Under the pieces are notes generated by a model. It saw only the letters and a list, made by a program, of their open reading frames with translations, had not been told where the DNA came from and ran no database searches. Position numbers and translations under genes: made by a program. Of a stretch of DNA of 56,262 bases, positions 9,460 through 16,948 are shown in pieces. The number at the start of each line of letters is the position of its first letter. The first letter of the stretch is position 1. This DNA comes from DATGLE01 sp035294325 (GTDB lineage Bacteria; Chloroflexota; Ktedonobacteria; Ktedonobacterales; Ktedonobacteraceae). Where the stretch lies: assembly GCA_035294325.1 (NCBI GenBank), contig DATGLE010000231.1, positions 1 to 56,262 of the forward strand. Direction: 5' to 3'.

Positions 9460-10527
9460 GTGGTATCAGCCGTAGAACCGACAAAAAAATATCGCATCCT
9501 GATGGTCACGGGCATCTACCCTACGCGGGAGCGACCCCATGCCGGCACCTTCGTCAAAGCGCTGGTCGATGCGCTCGTCGCCGAAGGCCACAGGGTAGAG
9601 GTTATCCATCCGAGACCGGGACCGGCGCCGCTGCGCTACGCCTCGGCCACAGCACAGGTCTTTTTCAAGACGCTGAGCGGGCGCTTCGATATTGTCCACG
9701 GACACTATGGCCTCTGGTGCCTGGCCGCGCGCATGCAGTGGACCACGCCCGTCGTCGCCGCCTTCCTGGGCGATGACCTGCTGGGCACGATCACAGCGAA
9801 CGGCGATTATAGCCGCAAGAGCCTGCTGGTCGTGCGCGTCAGCCAGTGGCTCTGTCGCCACGTCGAGGCTGTGACGGTGAAGACGGAGCAGATGAAAAAG
9901 GCGTCGTTATGCGAAAATGCCTTTGTGATCCCCGATGGCGTCAACTTTGATCTCTTCCGCCCCATTCCGCGCGGCGAGGCCCGCGCGGCTCTCGGTTGGG
10001 ACGCGGAGCGCTACTATGTGCTCTTCGCGAATAACCCGGCGATCCCGGTCAAAAATTTCCGGCTCGCCCTGGCCGCCGTTGCCCGGCTGGCCGAGCGCGG
10101 CATCAGCGCCGAACTGGTCGTCGCCAATGGACTGCCGCAGGAGAAGGTAGTGCAGTACATCAATGCCAGCAACGCGCTCATCCTGCCATCGCTCGCGGAA
10201 GGCTCTCCCAACGTCGTGCGCGAAGCGATGGCCTGCAACGTCCCGGTGGTTGCCACCGATGTCGGCGATGTGGCGGAGGTGCTGGCCCACACCGAGGGAT
10301 GCAGCGTCTGTCCACACGATGCCGACGCCCTGGCAGCGGGCCTTGAGAGAGCGCTGCTGCATCGCGAGCGTACAACAGGCCGCGCCGATACCGCGCATCT
10401 CGATAGCAAAGTGCTGGTCAGACAGGTCGTGGCAATGTACGAGCAGGCCATTCAGAAAAAGAGAAGGCTCTTCAGCCGGAAGGCTGCGCAACAGCAGCGC
10501 ACGAAGGAGGGTATGCATTATGGGTAG
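9460..10527 (+). CDS. GT4-family glycosyltransferase
   Basis: A GT-B glycosyltransferase of about 355 residues. The N-terminal domain shows GIYPTRERPHAGTF, typical of GT4 enzymes acting on exopolysaccharide or phospholipid acceptors. The donor domain has LPSLAEGSPNVVREAMACNVPVVATDVGD, with the EGxPN and E-x7-E elements (residues near 245-270). The GTG at 9460 is preceded by AAGGAGGAGGAATT, the strongest ribosome-binding site in the locus. It overlaps the next gene by 8 bases. The sugar transferred is unknown. Confidence 0.9.
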   Translation: MVSAVEPTKKYRILMVTGIYPTRERPHAGTFVKALVDALVAEGHRVEVIHPRPGPAPLRYASATAQVFFKTLSGRFDIVHGHYGLWCLAARMQWTTPVVAAFLGDDLLGTITANGDYSRKSLLVVRVSQWLCRHVEAVTVKTEQMKKASLCENAFVIPDGVNFDLFRPIPRGEARAALGWDAERYYVLFANNPAIPVKNFRLALAAVARLAERGISAELVVANGLPQEKVVQYINASNALILPSLAEGSPNVVREAMACNVPVVATDVGDVAEVLAHTEGCSVCPHDADALAAGLERALLHRERTTGRADTAHLDSKVLVRQVVAMYEQAIQKKRRLFSRKAAQQQRTKEGMHYG

Positions 10528-11764
10528 ACCTGGCGTGCTCATGCTCGTCGAAAACCTCTCGGTGCCGGCCGATCCGCGCGTCTGGCGCGAGGCGCAGACA
10601 TTGCGCCGGCAGGGCTTCCAGGTGAGCATCATCTGTCCAATGGGAGAGACGCGAGACCGCGAGACGTATACCTGCATTGACGGCATTCGCATCTATCGCT
10701 ATCGCCCGGCCTCAGCGAACAATTCACCTTCAGGCTATATGAAAGAATATGGCGTAGCCATGTTCAAGACGTTCTGCCTGAGCCTCAAGGTCTGGCTGCG
10801 TCACGGCTTCGACGTTATCCACGCGGCCAATCCGCCCGATACCTTCTTCCTCATCGGCCTCTTCTTCCGGCTCTGCGGCAAATATTACATCTTTGACCAG
10901 CATGACCTCGCGCCCGCTATGTTTCGTGTCAGATTCGCGGGTCGTATGCAGCCTCTCTACCGGCTGCTGCGCTTTTTTGAATGGTGCTCGTATCGCACAG
11001 CAAACATCATCATCACCACCAACGTATCGCAGCGGCGCAATGCCCTCGCGCACGGCGCTCGTCGCAGCGGCCAGGTTTTCGTCGTGCGTAACGGGCCTGA
11101 CCTCGCGCGCTATACCCGGATACCTCCCGATCCAGAACTCAAGCGCGGCAAGCGCTATATGCTTGCCTATGTAGGAGTGATGGGCGCACAGGACGGGGTT
11201 GAGTACGCTCTTTACGCCCTTAAAGAGCTTGTACAGAAGCATGGTCGTCGTGATGTATTGTTGACCTTAATCGGCGATGGGGATCAGCTTGCCAGCCTGC
11301 GCATACTCGCGCAGGCGCTCAAACTGGAGCCGTATACCCACTTCACCGGATGGCTCTCCCAAAACGATATGCTGCGCTATTTGAGTGCAGCCGATATCGG
11401 TCTCTCGCCCGACCCGAGCAACGAACTCAATGACCGCAGCACCATGCTCAAGACGATGGAGTATATGGCAATGGGGATGCCTGTGGTCGCCTTCGACCTG
11501 CCCGAAACACGCTGCTCGGCCCAGGATGCGGCGCTCTATGCCACGCCCAACCGCGTCGAGGAGTTCGCGGCCCACATCGCCACGCTGCTCGACGATGAAG
11601 CGCTGCGCCTGAGCATGGGAACGCGCGGGCGCCAGCGCGTCGAGGAGGAGCTATGCTGGGAACGCACCAGCAGGCAGCTCCTGCTGGCATATGAGCAGCT
11701 TTTCCCGGCGCCCACCGCCGCGCAGCAGTCCCGGGATTCCATTACAGTATCGGCAGGACACTAG
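10520..11764 (+). CDS. GT4-family glycosyltransferase (WbuB-like)
   Basis: A fourth GT-B glycosyltransferase. The N-terminus VENLSVPADPRVWREAQTL and the donor-domain stretch DPSNELNDRSTMLKTMEYMAMG are characteristic of the WbuB-like subgroup of GT4. The start at 10520 is chosen because AAGGAGG lies 9 bases upstream and it overlaps the preceding stop by 8 bases. The same frame stays open upstream to 10163 inside the previous gene, but that part is not homologous. It ends the plus-strand gene run and is followed by a strong hairpin facing a convergent gene. Confidence 0.9.
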   Translation: MGRPGVLMLVENLSVPADPRVWREAQTLRRQGFQVSIICPMGETRDRETYTCIDGIRIYRYRPASANNSPSGYMKEYGVAMFKTFCLSLKVWLRHGFDVIHAANPPDTFFLIGLFFRLCGKYYIFDQHDLAPAMFRVRFAGRMQPLYRLLRFFEWCSYRTANIIITTNVSQRRNALAHGARRSGQVFVVRNGPDLARYTRIPPDPELKRGKRYMLAYVGVMGAQDGVEYALYALKELVQKHGRRDVLLTLIGDGDQLASLRILAQALKLEPYTHFTGWLSQNDMLRYLSAADIGLSPDPSNELNDRSTMLKTMEYMAMGMPVVAFDLPETRCSAQDAALYATPNRVEEFAAHIATLLDDEALRLSMGTRGRQRVEEELCWERTSRQLLLAYEQLFPAPTAAQQSRDSITVSAGH

Positions 11765-11790
11765 GCCAGACCGATTACCGGCACAAGATC

Positions 11791-11828
11791 ACGCGGCAGC
11801 CCTCCTCGTGGCAGGAGGGCTGCCGCGT
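11791..11828. terminator. Bidirectional hairpin terminator
   Basis: Perfect 16-bp arms (11791-11806 and 11813-11828) surround a 6-nt loop between two convergent genes. The stem is GC-rich. No long T-tract follows, so termination is inferred from position and strength. Confidence 0.65.
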
Positions 11829-11862
11829 ATACCAATACGTATGAGGTTACAGCGACACGTAG

Positions 11863-12876
11863 CTAGCTCACGAGCAGTTCTCTTCCCGTCTCGCCAGAGC
11901 GTTCCTGCCGCTCCAACGCCTCCTGTACAGCGGCCAGCACGCGCACGACTGCCAGGCCAACCTCGCCGCTGGCGCGCGGCTGGCTGCCCGTGCGAATGGC
12001 CTCGGCGAAATCCTCACATTCCAGGCGCAGCGGCTCTATCCAGTCGATATGCGGAATAGTGATCGCGCCATAGCGATAGGAGACGCCTGGATCGGCATGC
12101 ACATCGGCCCCCTTATTGTAGATCTTTATCATCTCAGCCGGGTTGGTATCATCGTACACAACCATGCGCGCGTCGCCGATAATCGTCACACGGCGTATCT
12201 TGCAGGGGTGCAGCCAGCTCACATGGATGTGCGCGGTCATGGAATCGGCAAACATCAGGTCGAGATGCGCGATATCGTGAATACGCGGCTGAAGGTGTGC
12301 ATGCGCCTGCACCTTTATCGCCTCCGGCGTCTTGCCAAACAGATAGAGCAGTATCGACACATCATGCGGCGCCAGATCCCAGATTACGTTGATATCGCTG
12401 CGAAACAGCCCCAGATTGACGCGCTCCGCCTCGACGCAGTAGATCTTCCCCAGATCGCCATTGCGCACCAGCCTGCGCAGTTCGTTGACAGCAGGGCTAT
12501 ATTCAAAAGTATGGCCGACCATCAACGTGAGATGGCGCTGCCGCGCCAGATCGATCAATTCCTCGGCTTCCGCGACGCTGGTTGTGAGCGGCTTCTCAAC
12601 CAGCACATGTTTATCATGCAGCAGCGCCTCTTTCGCCAGCCGGTAATGCATACGCACGGGCGCCGCGATCACCACCGCATCCACATCCGAGCGAAACATG
12701 TCCTCGGCATGTGTCGTTGTCCGAATCCACGGTTGATTTATCAGCAGTGAGGCCAGGCGATGCTCATCGGTATCGGCGACCATCGACACTGCTGCGCGCG
12801 GCAGACTTTCCAGGTTGCGCGCGATCTTTGGTCCCCAGTATCCCCAGCCGATAACGCCAAAACGCAGGTCATCCAT
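11863..12876 (-). CDS. Gfo/Idh/MocA-family sugar oxidoreductase
   Basis: NAD(P)-dependent dehydrogenase of about 337 residues. The N-terminal Rossmann fold begins FGVIGWGYWGPKIARN, and the family EKP motif is present (VEKPLTTS, near residue 93) with its catalytic-site Lys. The next gene upstream on the same strand encodes a PLP aminotransferase. This pairing is known from pathways that oxidise C3 of UDP-sugars and then transaminate it (WlbA/WlbE-like). I infer synthesis of a 3-amino or 2,3-diamino sugar for the exopolysaccharide. The exact substrate cannot be fixed here. The two genes are 34 bases apart and face the glycosyltransferase genes. Confidence 0.88.
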   Translation of the reverse strand: MDDLRFGVIGWGYWGPKIARNLESLPRAAVSMVADTDEHRLASLLINQPWIRTTTHAEDMFRSDVDAVVIAAPVRMHYRLAKEALLHDKHVLVEKPLTTSVAEAEELIDLARQRHLTLMVGHTFEYSPAVNELRRLVRNGDLGKIYCVEAERVNLGLFRSDINVIWDLAPHDVSILLYLFGKTPEAIKVQAHAHLQPRIHDIAHLDLMFADSMTAHIHVSWLHPCKIRRVTIIGDARMVVYDDTNPAEMIKIYNKGADVHADPGVSYRYGAITIPHIDWIEPLRLECEDFAEAIRTGSQPRASGEVGLAVVRVLAAVQEALERQERSGETGRELLVS

Positions 12877-12910
12877 AGTTCTCAGGTTCCCTCAATATTT
12901 CACTACACCC

Positions 12911-14038
12911 CTACCGGTGGGATGCAGATTGTATTACGTTTTTTCTGACCGCTTCACAGACCAGATCGATCTGCTCCCCGGTCAGTTCCGGGTACATAGG
13001 CAGCGAGACGATGCGCTCCACCGCCGCTTCGGTAACTGGCAGCATGCCGCGCCTGTAGCCATACGGAGCGCAGGCCGGTTGCAGGTGGACGGGGATGGGA
13101 TAGTGCACGTTGGTCTCTATACCCTCCCGTGCCAGCGCCTCACGGAATTGATCCCGCGCGGGAATCTGCACAACGTAATAGCAGTAGACGTGCGTCCCCC
13201 ATTCTCGCTCTACAGGCACCGCGTCGACGATAGTGCGCAGGTTCTCGGTGTATACCTGCGCATGCCTGCGGCGCGCAGCGTTCCAGTCTTCGAGGTAAGG
13301 CATCTTGACCAGCAGCGCTGCCGCCTGGAGTTCGTCAAGACGCGCGTTCTGACCCATCAACTCGTGATGGTAGCGCACGCGCGAACCATGATCGCGCAGC
13401 ATGCGCATCGTCCCGGCAAGCTCGTCGTTGTTTGTCGTGCAGATTCCGGCTTCGCCAAACGCACCGAGGTTTTTGCTATAGTAGAGACTAAAGCAGCCAA
13501 TATCGCCAAAACTGCCCACGCGCTGGCCGCGATACGTCGCTCCGTGCGCCTGGGAAGCATCCTCAATCACAGAAAGGCCATGCGTGCGCGCAAACTCCAT
13601 CACCGGCTGCATCTCTACCGCGTGCCCATAGAGATGCACAGGCAACACGGCGCGCGTGCGGGGGGTCAGCGCTTGCTCCAGTTGCCGCCAATCCATCAGG
13701 TAGGTCTCAGGATCGATATCGACAAAGACCGGCCTGGCGCCGAGTAGAGCAATCGCCTCCACGGTTGCGATAAAGGTATTGGCAACGGTAATTACCTCGT
13801 CGCCGGGGCCGATACCGCAGGCACGCAGCGCCAGAACGAGCGCGTCGGTACCCGATGCTACCCCCACGCCATGCCGGCATCCGCAATACGACGCGAACGC
13901 ACTCTCGAACGCCTGGACGTTCGGCCCAAGAAACAGGTGCATACCCTCAAGGACCTCTTCAAAAGCGGCCATGATTTCGGGCTTGAGCGCATGATACTGC
14001 GCGCGCAGATCGACGAGAGGTACTTTTATAACCGGCAC
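12911..14038 (-). CDS. DegT/DnrJ/EryC1/StrS-family sugar aminotransferase
   Basis: PLP-dependent aminotransferase acting on nucleotide-linked keto-sugars. The cofactor-binding Asp lies in VIEDASQAHGA, and the Schiff-base Lys in the SLYYSKNLGAFGEAG segment (near residue 187). The family's GTDALVLALRACGI segment is also present. Length (375) is normal. It is the first gene of a two-gene minus-strand operon with the Gfo/Idh oxidoreductase, suggesting that the oxidoreductase makes the keto-sugar that this enzyme aminates. Upstream lies a large palindrome. Confidence 0.92.
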   Translation of the reverse strand: MPVIKVPLVDLRAQYHALKPEIMAAFEEVLEGMHLFLGPNVQAFESAFASYCGCRHGVGVASGTDALVLALRACGIGPGDEVITVANTFIATVEAIALLGARPVFVDIDPETYLMDWRQLEQALTPRTRAVLPVHLYGHAVEMQPVMEFARTHGLSVIEDASQAHGATYRGQRVGSFGDIGCFSLYYSKNLGAFGEAGICTTNNDELAGTMRMLRDHGSRVRYHHELMGQNARLDELQAAALLVKMPYLEDWNAARRRHAQVYTENLRTIVDAVPVEREWGTHVYCYYVVQIPARDQFREALAREGIETNVHYPIPVHLQPACAPYGYRRGMLPVTEAAVERIVSLPMYPELTGEQIDLVCEAVRKNVIQSASHR

Positions 14039-14081
14039 CTTCCTGAAAACTCCTTTCCCACTATAACTATGCAGGCCCTTC

Positions 14082-14179
14082 GCCGCCTCCGGCGGCCTTC
14101 TGGTAGTGGTGGCTGCGGCGGATAATCCGCCGCAGCCACCACTACCAGCGCGTGCGAAGCGCCGCAGGCGCTGAGCAGC
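14082..14179. repeat. Modular palindrome (23-bp arms, TAA loop)
   Basis: GCCGCCTCCGGCGGC (14082-14096) is followed by perfect 23-bp arms at 14100-14122 and 14126-14148 closed by TAA, then a tail at 14156-14179 containing AAGCGCCGCAGGCGCTGAGC. The outer modules are identical to those at 9335-9444, but the palindrome arms are unrelated. It lies between divergent genes. The remaining 14180-14467 is AT-richer than its surroundings, and I recognise nothing else in it. Confidence 0.85.
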
Positions 14180-14467
14180 TACCCTACACTTAAACTTTTA
14201 CAAACACAAAACATACTCTGTTCTACTCAGAAGGTAGCATATCAAAGGTGATTATGGGATTATCGCCAGGGTGCAGGACAGGTTGTACTCCTGCGGCCCA
14301 GTAGAGATGTTGCAACCCCGGGGCAGCGATAAACAGAGAGTTGCTAGATAATCAACTAAATTTGCTCTGGTTTCCGCACTTTTCACCATATCTCTATGAG
14401 AATACTCACCGGTTGTACACTTCTATCCTCTACAATTACCTGCGAGTAATCCAGCAAAACGATTGCT

Positions 14468-14498
14468 GGAAAGGAGGAGAAAAGCTTACCTCCTTTCC
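14468..14498 (+). promoter_or_regulatory. Leader hairpin before the sugar transferase
   Basis: Perfect arms GGAAAGGAGG (14468-14477) and CCTCCTTTCC (14489-14498) enclose 11 nt, ending 19 bases before the ATG at 14518. The left arm contains a Shine-Dalgarno-like AGGAGG that the stem would bury. It could act in attenuation or RNA stability; the function is inferred. Confidence 0.4.
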
Positions 14499-14517
14499 TG
14501 ATCCACAGGGGGAAGTT

Positions 14518-15192
14518 ATGGCAGTCCTATCAGCACCCGCGCGGATGATCCATCTCAACGCTCGCTACCTGCGTGTCAAGCGCGCCTTTGATGTCATCTT
14601 CACGCTGCTTATCTCGCCTTTTGTGCTGACCGTCGGGGCGATCATTGCGCTATGTATCAAACTGGATTCAAAAGGGCCGGTCTTCTTCCGGCAAAGGAGG
14701 GTAGGGCAAAATGGCGTCGAATTTGAAATGCTCAAGTTTCGCTCAATGTACGTTAATAGCGATCAGCTTCTTCATCGCGAAAAGATCATTTCCTATATGA
14801 ACGGGCAGAAGCTCAATGATGATGCGACAGGCGCTATGTCTTATAAAATCATCGATGATCCACGCATTACCAGGGTGGGACGCTTCATTCGCAAGACCAG
14901 CCTCGATGAGTTGCCACAGTTCTGGAATGTTTTACGCGGCGAAATGACGCTGGTCGGGCCGCGTCCCCCGCTCACTTACGAAGTCGAACTCTACAGCGAG
15001 CGTGAGTGGCTGCGCCTCTCTGGAAAACCGGGCCTGACGGGGACCTGGCAGGTTTATGGCAGGTCACGCGTTACCTTTCAGAACATGATCGAGATGGATA
15101 TCGCCTATCTCCAGAATCAGTCCTTCTGGAAGGACCTCAAGCTTATTGCACTGACGATTCCGGTGATGCTTCTTGGTCGCGGCGGCGCATAG
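14518..15192 (+). CDS. Initiating sugar-phosphate transferase (bacterial sugar transferase family)
   Basis: Polyprenyl-phosphate hexose-1-phosphate transferase that starts repeat-unit assembly on undecaprenyl phosphate. A single membrane helix lies near residues 23-45, followed by family motifs GPVFFRQRRVGQNG, MLKFRSM, DELPQFWNVLRGEMTLVGPRPP and KPGLTGTWQVYGRSR. About 224 residues is the length of the short catalytic-only forms such as PglC-like or WcaJ C-terminal enzymes. The frame stays open upstream to a TTG at 14341, but ATG 14518 has GGGGGA upstream and the 59 extra residues are not family-like. Confidence 0.9.
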   Translation: MAVLSAPARMIHLNARYLRVKRAFDVIFTLLISPFVLTVGAIIALCIKLDSKGPVFFRQRRVGQNGVEFEMLKFRSMYVNSDQLLHREKIISYMNGQKLNDDATGAMSYKIIDDPRITRVGRFIRKTSLDELPQFWNVLRGEMTLVGPRPPLTYEVELYSEREWLRLSGKPGLTGTWQVYGRSRVTFQNMIEMDIAYLQNQSFWKDLKLIALTIPVMLLGRGGA

Positions 15193-15210
15193 ATTAATAC
15201 ACTGCTATAT

Positions 15211-15274
15211 AACTATTCATGCATCTCTTTCCCTGACGACCCGGCGCCGGGGACAGCAAGAGATCTGAATAGTT
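15211..15274. terminator. Imperfect hairpin between convergent genes
   Basis: AACTATTCA (15211-15219) pairs with TGAATAGTT (15266-15274), and ATCTCTT (15223-15229) with AAGAGAT (15258-15264). An inner CCGGCGCCGG palindrome sits in the loop. It lies just past the sugar transferase stop and before a convergent gene, consistent with a terminator. Confidence 0.5.
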
Positions 15275-15291
15275 ACACTGAAATCTATCAA

Positions 15292-15693
15292 TCAACAGCG
15301 CTTGTGCAGGAGCGAGACAGGGATACAATACATTGCCATTGAACGCACCCGCAGGGGATGGTAGGGGGAAAGCGGTTTTAGCCCGCCATAGCGATAACGC
15401 CGTGCTCTTTCTACACGTTGAATGAGCAGTTGCATCTTACTGGCATCAACCAGCACCACGAAGATTACGCAGCCGGTCAGCCGGTGTAAAACCTCGAGTA
15501 TCCACGCATTCCTGCGATCACTGATCGCCAGGGTGAGCGCGCCGGGCGCTCCGCCAATCACCGCGCACTGATAGCGTTTCATGATCCATAGCGGCAGGAC
15601 ACGTTGATAGCGTGCAGGAATACGCCGGATAAGCTCCAGGTGCGGAATCACCTCATCCTGTAAATCAGGTATCCTTTCCTGTGCCATTCCCAT
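15292..15693 (-). CDS. Stand-alone GspE/MshE N-terminal-like domain protein
   Basis: A small protein of about 133 residues. Its centre reads RIPARYQRVLPLWIMKRYQ, then GALTLAISDRRNAWILEVLHRLTGC. This resembles the N-terminal domain of type II secretion/type IV pilus ATPases (T2SSE_N/MshEN), which in some proteins binds c-di-GMP. No ATPase domain follows. The call rests on pattern similarity only. The ATG at 15693 is favoured by GGAGCAGAG just upstream. The frame also opens at 15720 without a ribosome-binding site. It lies between the exopolysaccharide locus and an orphan response regulator, so a regulatory role is possible but unproven. Confidence 0.6.
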   Translation of the reverse strand: MGMAQERIPDLQDEVIPHLELIRRIPARYQRVLPLWIMKRYQCAVIGGAPGALTLAISDRRNAWILEVLHRLTGCVIFVVLVDASKMQLLIQRVERARRYRYGGLKPLSPYHPLRVRSMAMYCIPVSLLHKRC

Positions 15694-15868
15694 TCTCTGC
15701 TCCAGGCAAATATGCAACATGCTATATCAATACATAGCGTAAGGTATCGGCGTGAAGATATGATGTCAGGGCATACGGAAATGAGGTTGAAAGGGGGTAG
15801 AGCCAGTGAAGACTTTATCACTGGCGAAAAAGAAAGAGGCGCTCCCGTCCTGCATGCATAGCTGATCT

Positions 15869-16609
15869 TTAACCGGAAGCGAGGCGCAGAGGCACCTGAT
15901 CGACCTCCTTACCATCCTCCTCATCAGGATAGCGGATCAGCGTATAACCGACACCTGGCACCGTCAGAATGTAGCGCGGGTTGCCAGGATCCGGTTCGAT
16001 CTTCTGGCGCAGGTGACGGATATGCGCTTTGATGAGGCTGGCGTCTCCTTCGCCGTCGTAGCCCCAGACGTGCGTCACAATCTGGTTCGCCGTACAGACA
16101 TCGTTGGCGCTGACAGCAAGCAGGTGCAGCAGTTTACTTTCCGTCGGCGTCAGGCGAATCGTCTTCCCATGCACGATGACCTCATTATGCAGCGAATCTA
16201 CGCAGATCGGTCCGACGGTCACAATCGAGGATGGCCTTTTCTCCAGCGTCGAGCGCGCTCTGCGGCTCACCGCGTGAATACGCGCAAGCAACTGGGAAGG
16301 GAAGAAAGGTTTCCGTAAATAATCATCGGCCCCCGATTCCAGGCAGCGAACCTCGTCCTGCACATCCTTGTTATCGGTCATGACCAGCACCAGTGCGTCA
16401 TGTTTCATACGCATCTCACGGCAGAACGCCAGCATATCCTCACCCTCAACTGCTGTATCCACTATGACCAGATCAGGTTCCTGCTCCAGCCACTCGACTC
16501 TGGCCCTTTCTGCGCTATATGCACGAGAGACACCATATCCGAGCGTCTTTAACCAGCTTGTTAGCATCTCAATCAGATCACGATCAGGATCCACGATCAG
16601 GATCTTCAT
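15869..16609 (-). CDS. OmpR/PhoB-family response regulator
   Basis: DNA-binding two-component regulator. The receiver domain (1-120) starts KILIVDPDRD, has the phosphoacceptor Asp in LVIVDTAVEG (near residue 51) and the conserved Lys in YLRKPF. The C-terminal winged helix (about 130-232) contains RLTPTESKLLHLLA and the YILTVPGVGYTL wing. No histidine kinase is adjacent, so it is an orphan here. GGAGGA lies 6 bases before the ATG, and a promoter is visible upstream. Targets are unknown; proximity to the exopolysaccharide locus is suggestive only. Confidence 0.92.
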   Translation of the reverse strand: MKILIVDPDRDLIEMLTSWLKTLGYGVSRAYSAERARVEWLEQEPDLVIVDTAVEGEDMLAFCREMRMKHDALVLVMTDNKDVQDEVRCLESGADDYLRKPFFPSQLLARIHAVSRRARSTLEKRPSSIVTVGPICVDSLHNEVIVHGKTIRLTPTESKLLHLLAVSANDVCTANQIVTHVWGYDGEGDASLIKAHIRHLRQKIEPDPGNPRYILTVPGVGYTLIRYPDEEDGKEVDQVPLRLASG

Positions 16610-16643
16610 GGTCTATCCTCCGATCTGATGTTTCTCTAAAGCT

Positions 16644-16671
16644 ATTGTACCGTTGACTTTTCACCTGTAAA
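16644..16671 (-). promoter_or_regulatory. Promoter of the OmpR-family regulator
   Basis: Read on the minus strand: TTTACA, 16-bp spacer, TACAAT, about 35 bases upstream of the response-regulator ATG. Confidence 0.55.
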
Positions 16672-16861
16672 TGAAAACTGGCAGGTTTCGGGAAGATTAA
16701 AGATTTATCATGGTCAATATATGATTCAGTCCCGGGGTCAGGCTCAATCATTGCTGAATTTTCTACAGTGCCCACTATTGGTAACGCTGCACACAGGATC
16801 TTTGTTGCAGATCTCCGATCATATTCCTGATCGTCACATAGATCAGAGCCGGATAAAAAAA

Positions 16862-16923
16862 TTCCTCGCCGCTCAGCTCGCTCTCCTGGCGCGTATCAGG
16901 AGAGCGAGCTGAGCGGCGAGGAA
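16862..16923 (-). terminator. 27-bp-arm palindrome, gyrB terminator candidate
   Basis: Perfect 27-bp arms (16862-16888, 16897-16923) enclose an 8-nt loop, 26 bases after the gyrB stop. On the minus strand the stem is followed by a run of seven T residues, which fits rho-independent termination of gyrB. The remaining 16672-16861 shows nothing else I can name. Confidence 0.7.
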
Positions 16924-16948
16924 CCGGCAGGGGTGTGAACTGGTGATG

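Noticed and set aside
12049..13747. Plus-strand frames opposite the oxidoreductase and aminotransferase genes
   Set aside because: The minus-strand proteins carry clear family motifs; the plus-strand translations do not.
14180..14467. Possible riboswitch upstream of the sugar transferase
   Set aside because: The region is AT-richer and has some short complementary stretches, but no known riboswitch core (for example a c-di-GMP aptamer) could be recognised.
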